A DNA stretch of 37,828 nt from Terriglobales bacterium (GTDB taxonomy: Bacteria; Acidobacteriota; Terriglobia; Terriglobales; Acidobacteriaceae): NCBI GenBank assembly GCA_015655195.1, contig JAATFM010000116.1, forward strand, positions 1-37,828, read 5' to 3'. Under the pieces are notes generated by a model. It was not told the origin of the DNA. It did no database searches and worked only from the letters and a program-made list of their open reading frames with translations. This document shows positions 16,998 through 25,698 of this stretch, piece by piece (the stretch's first letter is position 1; each line of letters begins with the position of its first letter). The position numbers were made by a program, and so were the translations under genes.

Positions 16998-18764
16998 TTG
17001 ATTCGTGAATTGCACAGTTTTCTTCGCGGACATCTCTCCGATGGCGAGCTCAGCCTTCTGATCACTGGCGGCCTGCCCTCTCGCAAGCAGGCAAGGGTTG
17101 AACGGCATCTTGCGGCGTGCAGTGCTTGTCGTGCACGATGCGATCGCTTCGAAGATGTGTTTTCGCAGGTAAAGGCATACCACATACGCCGCACCATGGC
17201 AGACAGGTTGGATGATCGCGCGCGTCGCGCGCGGCTGGTAGCGCAGCTATACCAGATGCCGGACGATGTGCCAGACACGGAGGTACAACGCCCTGAGAAG
17301 GCAAGAGCGCAGTATGGGGGCCTGCTCCCAATGAATCCGATACTTGTCAGTGGGTTTTTTCTTGCAGTAGCGTCCATCGCCTGTGTGTTTTTGTGGATGC
17401 AGCAATCGAAGCCCGATATTACTTCGAATACTCTGCTTGTCCGAGCGGAGGCCTGGGACACGCCCGCAGCGCACGAGAGTGCGCCCAGAGTGATTCGCCA
17501 GATCGTGAAGATTGCGACTCGGGATAAAACCCTGAAACATACGATCTATCGAGACGTGCAAGGTAAGCGGAAGGCCAAAGAAGAACGCCTGACAGGAGGC
17601 GAAGACTTGCTGAGGCGGAGACTTGCGGAAGCTTATGTCTCCTGGGATGCGCCGCTTTCTGCAACCAGCTATCAGGACTGGCATGATGGACAGCGGGTGC
17701 GCGCAGACCAGATTCAACGTTCTCCTGGTCATTTATTGGTTCTCACCACAACCACGCCGAATGGGGTAGTAGCTGCACAATCGCTGACTGTGCGCGATAC
17801 CGATTTTCACCCGGTTCGTCGTACTGTCTTGTTTCGCGATAAGGAAACGGTGGAGATCGCAGAATTGGATTATTCAGTTCTGCCCTGGACTCCGGCAGCC
17901 AGCAGCCTGTTTCAGTCGGAGGAAGAGATGCGCGCGGACGGTCTGACAAGACCGCAGCCTCCGCGCGGTCCGATTCCCCCACCGCTTCTTACCGAAGAGC
18001 AACTGGACGAAGCGGAACTCAGCACAAGGCTGACACTGAACCGTCTCCATGCCGACACCGGCGAACAGATCGAGGTGGCTCGTGGGTCTCACGGTGTTGA
18101 GGTCCGCGGGATCACGGATACCAAGGAACGGAAGCATGAGCTGGAAGCGGAGTTGCACATGCTTCCTCATGTGGCAGCGTCCATCACGAGCATTGAGGAG
18201 ATGAAAGCAAAACCCTCCGAACCGGGCGAGTTGTCCGGTGTGCAGGTAATGGAAATGCAGACACGGGCGACTCCGCTCGAAACCTACTATCTCGCGCATG
18301 GGCGCAACGTCGCTCCGCTTGGCGATCTTGCGCAGCGGTTATTCAATAGTGCCTTTGCGATCAATCTGGAGAGCAGGGCAATCGATGATCTTCAGCAGAG
18401 GTTCTCGGAACGTGATGGTATCTCGTCAGTTGCTTCAGCTACTCTTACCGACCTTCTGTTCACGCATAAGCACAAGCTGCTGGCCTCAATAGCGGACGAG
18501 GAGCAGTTGCTCGCCAAAGCTCAGATTGAAGTTTCCCATTCAAAGCAAGATACATCGACGCACGACGCAGGCGTGCCACTGGCAACCCGGGCAGAGCAGA
18601 ACCTTGCACTTACCAGGGAACTGGCGCTGGGCAAGGGCGGAAGCAGCCGATCTGCGGAAGCGATCGCCTCGGAACTCGCTGCATCCATGGACGAGCTAAA
18701 CCTCCAGGCACATGCCATACAGGTGGCTCCGCAGGATTCCACGAAGCTGGACAAAAGGAAGTAA
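16998..18764 (+). CDS. Zinc-finger (HxxxCxxC) single-TM protein with large C-terminal region; putative anti-sigma factor
   Basis: TTG start 5 nt after the sigma gene; N-terminal ARVERHLAACSACRARCDRF zf-HC2-like motif; TM segment ILVSGFFLAVASIACVFLWM; long predicted periplasmic part. Confidence 0.8.
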   Translation: MIRELHSFLRGHLSDGELSLLITGGLPSRKQARVERHLAACSACRARCDRFEDVFSQVKAYHIRRTMADRLDDRARRARLVAQLYQMPDDVPDTEVQRPEKARAQYGGLLPMNPILVSGFFLAVASIACVFLWMQQSKPDITSNTLLVRAEAWDTPAAHESAPRVIRQIVKIATRDKTLKHTIYRDVQGKRKAKEERLTGGEDLLRRRLAEAYVSWDAPLSATSYQDWHDGQRVRADQIQRSPGHLLVLTTTTPNGVVAAQSLTVRDTDFHPVRRTVLFRDKETVEIAELDYSVLPWTPAASSLFQSEEEMRADGLTRPQPPRGPIPPPLLTEEQLDEAELSTRLTLNRLHADTGEQIEVARGSHGVEVRGITDTKERKHELEAELHMLPHVAASITSIEEMKAKPSEPGELSGVQVMEMQTRATPLETYYLAHGRNVAPLGDLAQRLFNSAFAINLESRAIDDLQQRFSERDGISSVASATLTDLLFTHKHKLLASIADEEQLLAKAQIEVSHSKQDTSTHDAGVPLATRAEQNLALTRELALGKGGSSRSAEAIASELAASMDELNLQAHAIQVAPQDSTKLDKRK

Positions 18765-18781
18765 AGGGTTTTTAGGAGACC

Positions 18782-21700
18782 ATGTCGCTTAATTCGAATC
18801 CATCTTCGTCTATTTGTTTGACGCGCGTTGATGCTCGCCACCAGTGCTCAGTGTTGTGGGTTCTTGTACTGTTGTCGGTTGCTTCCTCGTCGATGGCGTT
18901 TCTGTCCGGTTGCGGCAGCAGCGTGGCGACGAAGGCCGGAGCCATCTCCGTGACTTATCCGAGCGGAGTGACGGCGGACCAGTTCCCGGTCTTGAGCACC
19001 GTCGCAGTTTCGATGGCTCCACTAAACGAGAAAGTCAACGCCGGCGTGGACTGGACACTGACGTGCGGAGGGAGCCCTCTGGCTCCGCCGGTGTCCGGCG
19101 TGACCTCGGTCGGGTGTGGCACGTTGCTACCCGCTCATACGGCAAGCGGTGTCCCTGCGACCTACACCGCTCCCGCGCTGATTCCCGTGGGAACCACGGT
19201 GACGATCACCGCGGCGGTGACAAGCGATCCATCGCAGACCTCGACTCTTGCTCTTACGATTGTGAATTTGCCGGTCGTCGTGGCGCTTACATCTCCGCCA
19301 GCATCGATGGCCGTGAGTGCGATGGCGCACCTCAGCGCTTCCCTGACCAACGACACCAACGAAGCCGGGGCCACATGGAAGGTAAGCTGCGGTTCGAGCG
19401 ACTGCGGCTCGTTTAATCCGATGCAAACCGGGGACAATGCTCAAACGACATATACGGCACCGGCGAAAGTTCCGGCGGGCGGCACGGTAACAATCACCGC
19501 GACCTCTGCCGCCAATACCGCCGACTCAGCCAGCGCGACAATTTCGATCCTGCCCATTGCAGTGAGAGTGTCACCGGTAACGTACAACGTGGCGGCATCG
19601 GGAACTGCGAATTTTACTGCAACAATCACAAACGATGTGAAGAACTCGGGCGTGACATGGAGCTGCAGCCCGGCCGATTGCGGCGGGAGCGGGAGTTTCA
19701 TTCCAGCAACCACTTCGAGCGGAACAGCGACAACCTATACGGCCCCGGCTGCTGCGCCTGCGAGCGCGGTGGTGACTATCATTGCCACTTCGGTGACCGA
19801 TGGAACGACCAGCGGCTCTGCAACTGCGACGATTAGTGCATCGCCGGTCATCAGCGTTGCGATGACTCGCACAGTACCGACATCGTTGGCCGAAAGCAAG
19901 ACCGCCACGCTGGCTGCGACCGTTACCGGCGATTCGACGAACGCGGGCGTGGACTGGACCGCGACATGCGGGAGCAGCGCGTCAGGAGCGTGCGGCACCT
20001 TCAATCCGGGAACCACGAACAGCGGATCGACGACTACCTATACGGCGCCCACTTCACTGCCTCCGACAAATCCGGTGACCATCACCGCTACCTCACGTGC
20101 CTACGACCTCAACCCTGCACTTGTCGCAAACGCAGCTACCGCGGCGACAACCATCACGGCACCGGCCACGATTGCGTTTATTGAGCAGCCGCCCACGACC
20201 ATTGCGACTACCGGGCAGGCGGTCGTCAGCGCGTCGGTGACCAACGACGCAACTCCCAGCGGCGTTACCTGGTCGGTGCAGTGTAGCAATACTGCGGCGG
20301 GCGCCTGCGGGTATGTAACTCCTTATCAAACGGCGAACGGAGTAACGTCCACCTATGTAGCGCCGCCTACGGTTCCGGGTGTGCCGGTACAAATTCGTGC
20401 CAGCTCGACAGCGTTTCCGGCTATCTCGATTCTGTCGACTGCGATAACGATTACACAGTCGACATTGCATTCGATCGCCTTTGTCCCCTTTGCCCCATCG
20501 CAGCTATTGCAGGGGACAACAGTGACGCTCAACGCTGCGGTCACAAACGATCCATCCCACGCGGGTGTTGACTGGACAGTCTGTGGGAGCGGGTGCGGGT
20601 TCTTCACGATTGTGCCGGCACGACCGGCGATACCGGCAGTTCCTCCGAGTCCAGGAAATCCGGGAAGCCCGTATATCCCTCCTATGCCGGCGGTGACCGC
20701 GACCAGCGCTCAAGGCTGGCCGAATGGGGTTCCCGTCACATATACCGCACCCTCTGTGGCACCGGAGAATGGAACCGTACTTATCACCGCGGCGGCTACG
20801 GCGGACCGGCTGAATAACGTAGTCACTCCGGCGACCGCAGTCTCGACCACTACGATCACCTCGGAGGCGATGGGGCCTGACCTGAACGGAGTTGTGCAGG
20901 CTGGAACGCAACCCGTTGTCGGAGCATCGATCTACCTCTATGCGGCTGGCACAAGCGGTTACGCCTCGGCGTCGATACTGATCTCCTCGCCGAACGCAAC
21001 AAGCACTATCGCGACAGACTCGACGGGGAGCTTTAAGATTCCGGCGGGCTATGCCTGCCCGCAACTCACCAGCCAGGTTTATCTGGTCGCGGTCGGCGGA
21101 CAGGTCGGATTGAGCACTCCGAATTCGAATCTGGCATTGATGACTGCCCTCGGCGCGTGCAGCAATCTCAGCTCTTCTCCGGTCGTCGTCAACGAAGTCA
21201 CGACCGTAGCCTCCGCCTCCGCTCTGGCTCCATTCTCGGCCGACAACGCGCTGACCGGCAACAGCAGCTATCTGAACATCGGTTCGAGCAGCACCAACGC
21301 GACAACCGGACTCGTGAATGCCTTTGCGGCCGTAAACAACCTCGTGAATATCGGAACCGGCCGGCCCTTGTACAACACTCTCGCCGGCAACGCCGCAGTG
21401 CCGTATGTCGAGATCAATACCCTGGCAGACGTGCTTAATGCGTGTGTGATTAGCTCGGGAGGATCTGCGGGAGACGGCTCTTCCTGCGGAAACCTCTTCG
21501 CCGATGCCAATCCTCTTCAAGGGGCTGACACTGCGGCTGCACCGACAGACACCCTTCAAGCTGTATTCGATCTAGTGAAGCCTCCCGATCATTCAATAAC
21601 TACATCACCCCAACTTACCGCGATCTACGGGGTGGCCCATGCGTCGTCACCCTATCAACCGATCCTGACGAGCGCGCCCCACGACTGGTCGATTGCGCTG

Positions 21701-22747
21701 AACTATACCACCGGTGGTGGCGTAGGTGGTGCGGGGTCCGGATCTTCCGCGTTCGCGCTGGACGGCGCGGGAAACCTCTGGATCACGAACGCGAATACGA
21801 ACAGCGTCAGCGAATGGAGCGCTTTGGGCGCTCCCATTTCTCCTGCGGTATTGAGCGGTACTGCGGGCGGATTCATGCCCGCGGGCCTGAATGCTCCCGG
21901 GCCAATAGCCGTCGATGCCAACGGTTACGTCTGGATTGCAAACGGCAACGGAAGCATGGCAGAGCTTGACGGTACCGCCACGCCGGTCAACGGAAGCCCC
22001 TTCCTTGGTGGCGGTCTGGCAACGCCAGCCGGCATGGCCATCGATCAGACCGGCAGCATCTGGGTAACGAACAGCGGATCGCCAGGCAACATTGCGAAGT
22101 TCAACAGCGGTGGAATCGCGCTATCTCCGGCCAACGGATACACGAGCGGAGTGGCGAACCCGCTCGCCATCACTATCGACGGATCGGGCAATGTGTGGAT
22201 TCAGGATGCGAACGAGCAGACGGATACCTACGGAATCACGGAACTGAACGGTGCAAGTGGCACGCCGCTTATACCCTCGTCGGGAAGCAATCCTGTCGGG
22301 GTAGCCGGCCAGCGCCAGATGGCAGCGGACGGTTCAGGGAACATCTGGGTGGCGATTCACTGCGGTATCCAGTCTGTAATACCCCGCTCCACCGATCTCG
22401 GAGTTCTTGACAGCACGATCAACCAGAGCCTACAGACTATCGGGAATCCGAGTGCAGTAGCGATTGACGGAGCCAACAGGGCATGGGTAGCCGGTGCTGG
22501 CGGATCGAACTGTACCACCCAGGGCACTGTGCCGCCGAGCGTGGTGCTGCCCGATGCAGCGAATGGTTACGCCCTTGTAGACCAGAGTCTGTCGAACGGT
22601 CCCATGTTCCTGGCCGTCGACGGTTCCGGAAATCTATGGGTCCTATTGAACAACAACACAGTGACGGAGTTTGTGGGAGTGGCGGCTCCAGCGGTAACCC
22701 CGCTTGCATCCGCTGTGAAGAACAACAAGCTCGGAGCGAAGCCGTAA
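18782..22747 (+). CDS. Large lipoprotein with tandem Ig-like repeats and C-terminal NHL/beta-propeller-like module
   Basis: Lipobox-like LSGCG; six approx. 100-aa repeats ending in TTYTAPxxxPxGxxVTITATS; C-terminal DGAGNLWITNANTNSVSEW / DANGYVWIANGNG / DGSGNLWVLLNN repeats. Confidence 0.88.
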   Translation: MSLNSNPSSSICLTRVDARHQCSVLWVLVLLSVASSSMAFLSGCGSSVATKAGAISVTYPSGVTADQFPVLSTVAVSMAPLNEKVNAGVDWTLTCGGSPLAPPVSGVTSVGCGTLLPAHTASGVPATYTAPALIPVGTTVTITAAVTSDPSQTSTLALTIVNLPVVVALTSPPASMAVSAMAHLSASLTNDTNEAGATWKVSCGSSDCGSFNPMQTGDNAQTTYTAPAKVPAGGTVTITATSAANTADSASATISILPIAVRVSPVTYNVAASGTANFTATITNDVKNSGVTWSCSPADCGGSGSFIPATTSSGTATTYTAPAAAPASAVVTIIATSVTDGTTSGSATATISASPVISVAMTRTVPTSLAESKTATLAATVTGDSTNAGVDWTATCGSSASGACGTFNPGTTNSGSTTTYTAPTSLPPTNPVTITATSRAYDLNPALVANAATAATTITAPATIAFIEQPPTTIATTGQAVVSASVTNDATPSGVTWSVQCSNTAAGACGYVTPYQTANGVTSTYVAPPTVPGVPVQIRASSTAFPAISILSTAITITQSTLHSIAFVPFAPSQLLQGTTVTLNAAVTNDPSHAGVDWTVCGSGCGFFTIVPARPAIPAVPPSPGNPGSPYIPPMPAVTATSAQGWPNGVPVTYTAPSVAPENGTVLITAAATADRLNNVVTPATAVSTTTITSEAMGPDLNGVVQAGTQPVVGASIYLYAAGTSGYASASILISSPNATSTIATDSTGSFKIPAGYACPQLTSQVYLVAVGGQVGLSTPNSNLALMTALGACSNLSSSPVVVNEVTTVASASALAPFSADNALTGNSSYLNIGSSSTNATTGLVNAFAAVNNLVNIGTGRPLYNTLAGNAAVPYVEINTLADVLNACVISSGGSAGDGSSCGNLFADANPLQGADTAAAPTDTLQAVFDLVKPPDHSITTSPQLTAIYGVAHASSPYQPILTSAPHDWSIALNYTTGGGVGGAGSGSSAFALDGAGNLWITNANTNSVSEWSALGAPISPAVLSGTAGGFMPAGLNAPGPIAVDANGYVWIANGNGSMAELDGTATPVNGSPFLGGGLATPAGMAIDQTGSIWVTNSGSPGNIAKFNSGGIALSPANGYTSGVANPLAITIDGSGNVWIQDANEQTDTYGITELNGASGTPLIPSSGSNPVGVAGQRQMAADGSGNIWVAIHCGIQSVIPRSTDLGVLDSTINQSLQTIGNPSAVAIDGANRAWVAGAGGSNCTTQGTVPPSVVLPDAANGYALVDQSLSNGPMFLAVDGSGNLWVLLNNNTVTEFVGVAAPAVTPLASAVKNNKLGAKP

Positions 22748-23667
22748 TGCGACCGAAGAAGGATCGAATGACAGGACTTGAGAAGGCCATGAGGATCAGA
22801 AACGACATCGCAATATCGGACTCGCGCCGGATCGTGTTCCGTACGGAAACCGGGAAGGTCTCCTTCCTACGGCTTCTTTCAGGCACGAGCCAGAGGTTCG
22901 TCCGCACATTTGTTCTTTGTTTTTCCGCAGCGGTGTCCCTGGCCTTTTCCGGATGCGGCGCAACTTCGGTGAAGCCGGATGTTGGCTCGATCACGGTCAC
23001 GGACATCAATGGCGTTTCGCAGCCCGCCATCAAGTCGCTAACGGTTGGTGGCGGAACGTATCTTGACGTCGCGCTTGCGAACGACAAGGATCTCTTAGGA
23101 GCGGACTGGACGGTGAGTTGCGGCAGTGCGCTGCCTCCTGGGACTCCACTGCCGCCGGGTCAGACGATCGATACCTCCTGCGGCTACTTCACCCCTATTC
23201 ACACCGCGAGTGCTCCCGTCCCTGCCTATGCCCAAAATGCGGATGGCATTGTGACTTATTACACTGCCCCAGCCGCGCCACCCAAGGCTGGAACTGTCAC
23301 TTTATACGCAAGTTCTTCGATCGATCATTCGCGATTCTCGGCCCTCACGTTAGTCGTCGAGGGGCAACCCATTTCCGTTGCCATCGTGGCTTCGACACCG
23401 CCGCCTTTCAACCTTCCACTCAGTGAAACGATGTCGCTCACCGGCACGCTGAGCAACGACTACACGGTTGGCGGAGGAAGCATCAGTTGGTCTCTTTCGT
23501 GCCAGTCGAGCGACTGCGGCTCTCTGAGCGCAACAAAGACCGCTAACGGAACAGCGGTTACTTATACGGCCCCAGCTACTGTGCCGACGGGGAACACTGT
23601 CACGGTTACCGCAACGTCTGTCACGGACCCGACTGTATCGAACAGCATCATCATCACGATTACTTAA
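22747..23667 (+). CDS. Lipoprotein with two Ig-like TYTAP repeats
   Basis: ATG at 22747 overlaps the preceding TAA (TAATG); signal/lipobox FVLCFSAAVSLAFSGCG; repeats WTVSCG...YYTAPAAPPKAGTVTLYASS and WSLSCQSSDCGS...VTYTAPATVPTGNTVTVTATS. Confidence 0.85.
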   Translation: MRPKKDRMTGLEKAMRIRNDIAISDSRRIVFRTETGKVSFLRLLSGTSQRFVRTFVLCFSAAVSLAFSGCGATSVKPDVGSITVTDINGVSQPAIKSLTVGGGTYLDVALANDKDLLGADWTVSCGSALPPGTPLPPGQTIDTSCGYFTPIHTASAPVPAYAQNADGIVTYYTAPAAPPKAGTVTLYASSSIDHSRFSALTLVVEGQPISVAIVASTPPPFNLPLSETMSLTGTLSNDYTVGGGSISWSLSCQSSDCGSLSATKTANGTAVTYTAPATVPTGNTVTVTATSVTDPTVSNSIIITIT

Positions 23668-23800
23668 CGCCGGCACCGGAAGGCATTGAGGTGCACGGAG
23701 GGCAGCCGAACGAGCTTCCACGAGCACTACCAGAAAAAGCCGGATGACGGATGGGAATCACCCGGCCGGAAAAACAGAATCAAGGAGAGGTCAGATAACC

Positions 23801-25648
23801 ATGAGCAGAAAAACCTTTGTAGTCCTTCTGATGGCTATTAGCCTCGTGGGTGCTCAGGCGCAGAACTCGGTGAATCAGGCTCAAGCGAAGCACAGTCGGG
23901 TCAAGCCAAAGACCGAGGAACAAGTGCTCCTCGAACAACTGAGCGAAAAGCTCCAGACCCTTGACCGGGTGAGCGACAAGGTTGACGGTCTCGAACAGCA
24001 GGTCCAGGACCTGAAGCGTCAACTGCAGGAATCGAACAAGACTGCTGAAGCGGCGAAGGCGGAAGCGGCCGAGACCAGGAAAGAACTGGAGAATGCGCGG
24101 CAAATCGTCGGCCACAACGATGAGCAGTTCGCCACCCTGCAGAGTGCAGTGTCGGACCTGAAGTCTACGTCGACTTCGATTGTCGAGACGGTGCAGACTC
24201 AGCAAAAAGAACAGCATGAGCTGGAGCATCCCGATTCGCTGCACTTCAAGGGAATCGAATTAAGGCCGGGCGGCTTCCTTGCCGCAGAGACGGTGGACCG
24301 CCAGCGCGGCATCGGTGGCGACGTGAATACGCAGTTTTCCGGCATTCCGTTTGCCGGCCAGACTGCGGGTGTGCTCTCCGAGTTCAACGCCAGCGGCCGG
24401 CAGTCGCGGGTTTCTCTGCTTGCGGAAGGCAAGCTGTCCAAGTCCACTGTGCGCGGCTACTATGAAGCGGACTTCCTTTCCGCCGGCACGACCTCCAACG
24501 ACAACCAATCGAACAGCTACACGCTGCGCCAGCGGCAGGTCTGGGCGCAGGCTGCGCTCAACAGCGGCTGGACACTAACAGGCGGTCAGATGTGGTCGCT
24601 TGCCACCGAGTACAAACATGGCCTTGAGAACAATGCGGAGGCCATACCGCTCACCATCGATGCGCAGTACAACGTCGGCTTCACCTGGGAGCGGCAATAC
24701 GGTTTCCGCGTAACCAAGAGCCTCGGCTCCAAACTCTGGGTTGGCGGCGCGGTTGAAGAGGCGCAGACCCTCAATCTCGGCGGACATAACTTGCCGACCG
24801 TTGTTTACCAGCAGGCAGGCAATGGAAGCGGTCTCTACAACTCGGCAGCGAACTACAGCTTTAACTACGCTCCCGATCTGGTTGCCAAAATCGCCTACGA
24901 GCCGGGCTTCGGGCATTACGAGATCTTCGGTGTTGGACGCTTCTTCCGCGCTCGCGCATTTCCGAACGCGCAGTTGGCCAGCGGGGCTTCGGCTCTCGGC
25001 GCCTTCACCACGAAGGCCGCGGGCGGCGGCGTAGGCGCGAATGCGCGCGTTCCTCTGTTTGCAAAGCGACTGGACCTTGGCGCACACATTCTGGTCGGCG
25101 ACGGCATTGGCCGTTACAGCACGACGACTCTGCCGGATGCGACGGCGCACCCCGATGGTTCGCTTGAACTCCTTGCAGGTGGCTCGGTCTTAGGCAGCGC
25201 GGAGTGGCATACGACACACCGTCTCGATCTCTATGGCTATTATGGCGGCGAGTACGTGAAGCGGGCTTTCTATCCCAACGGCCTCTTTGTCACAACTCCT
25301 GGACCAACCTATGGCCAGCCGATCCTCGTCGGCTATGGCGCTCCGAACAACGTTGTGACCGGATGCTACACCGAAGTTCTGCCTGTTACCTCACCGAACG
25401 GCGGCGGCTATGTTCCCGGTAGCGCATTGAACTGTGCCGCCGACAACCGCAACATTCAGGAAGGGACCGTTGGCTACTGGTTCCGCTTCTACAAAGGCCC
25501 TCGCGGGACCTTCCAGCAGGGAATCCAGTACTCCTATGCGGAACGGCACACCTGGCAGGGCATCGGCGATCCGCTGACCGGCCTCGGCGGTTCGCCCAAA
25601 GCTATCGACAACATGTGGTTCACTTCGTTCCGCTACTACCTGCCCTAA
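23801..25648 (+). CDS. Outer-membrane porin-like protein with N-terminal coiled coil (DcaP-like architecture)
   Basis: ATG 23801 with aaggagagg SD; signal peptide MSRKTFVVLLMAISLVGAQAQ; coiled coil LSEKLQTLDRVSDKVDGLEQQVQDLKRQLQ; then alternating beta-barrel-like sequence ending FTSFRYYLP. Confidence 0.82.
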   Translation: MSRKTFVVLLMAISLVGAQAQNSVNQAQAKHSRVKPKTEEQVLLEQLSEKLQTLDRVSDKVDGLEQQVQDLKRQLQESNKTAEAAKAEAAETRKELENARQIVGHNDEQFATLQSAVSDLKSTSTSIVETVQTQQKEQHELEHPDSLHFKGIELRPGGFLAAETVDRQRGIGGDVNTQFSGIPFAGQTAGVLSEFNASGRQSRVSLLAEGKLSKSTVRGYYEADFLSAGTTSNDNQSNSYTLRQRQVWAQAALNSGWTLTGGQMWSLATEYKHGLENNAEAIPLTIDAQYNVGFTWERQYGFRVTKSLGSKLWVGGAVEEAQTLNLGGHNLPTVVYQQAGNGSGLYNSAANYSFNYAPDLVAKIAYEPGFGHYEIFGVGRFFRARAFPNAQLASGASALGAFTTKAAGGGVGANARVPLFAKRLDLGAHILVGDGIGRYSTTTLPDATAHPDGSLELLAGGSVLGSAEWHTTHRLDLYGYYGGEYVKRAFYPNGLFVTTPGPTYGQPILVGYGAPNNVVTGCYTEVLPVTSPNGGGYVPGSALNCAADNRNIQEGTVGYWFRFYKGPRGTFQQGIQYSYAERHTWQGIGDPLTGLGGSPKAIDNMWFTSFRYYLP

Positions 25649-25698
25649 TAGGACGCATCGCGCAAGCGCTACTGAAGAGAGACACGGGAGTAAAACGA

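Noticed and set aside
20504-21559. 351-aa minus-strand ORF inside the Ig-repeat lipoprotein
   Set aside because: Arg-rich translation typical of antisense GC-rich coding sequence; no protein motifs.
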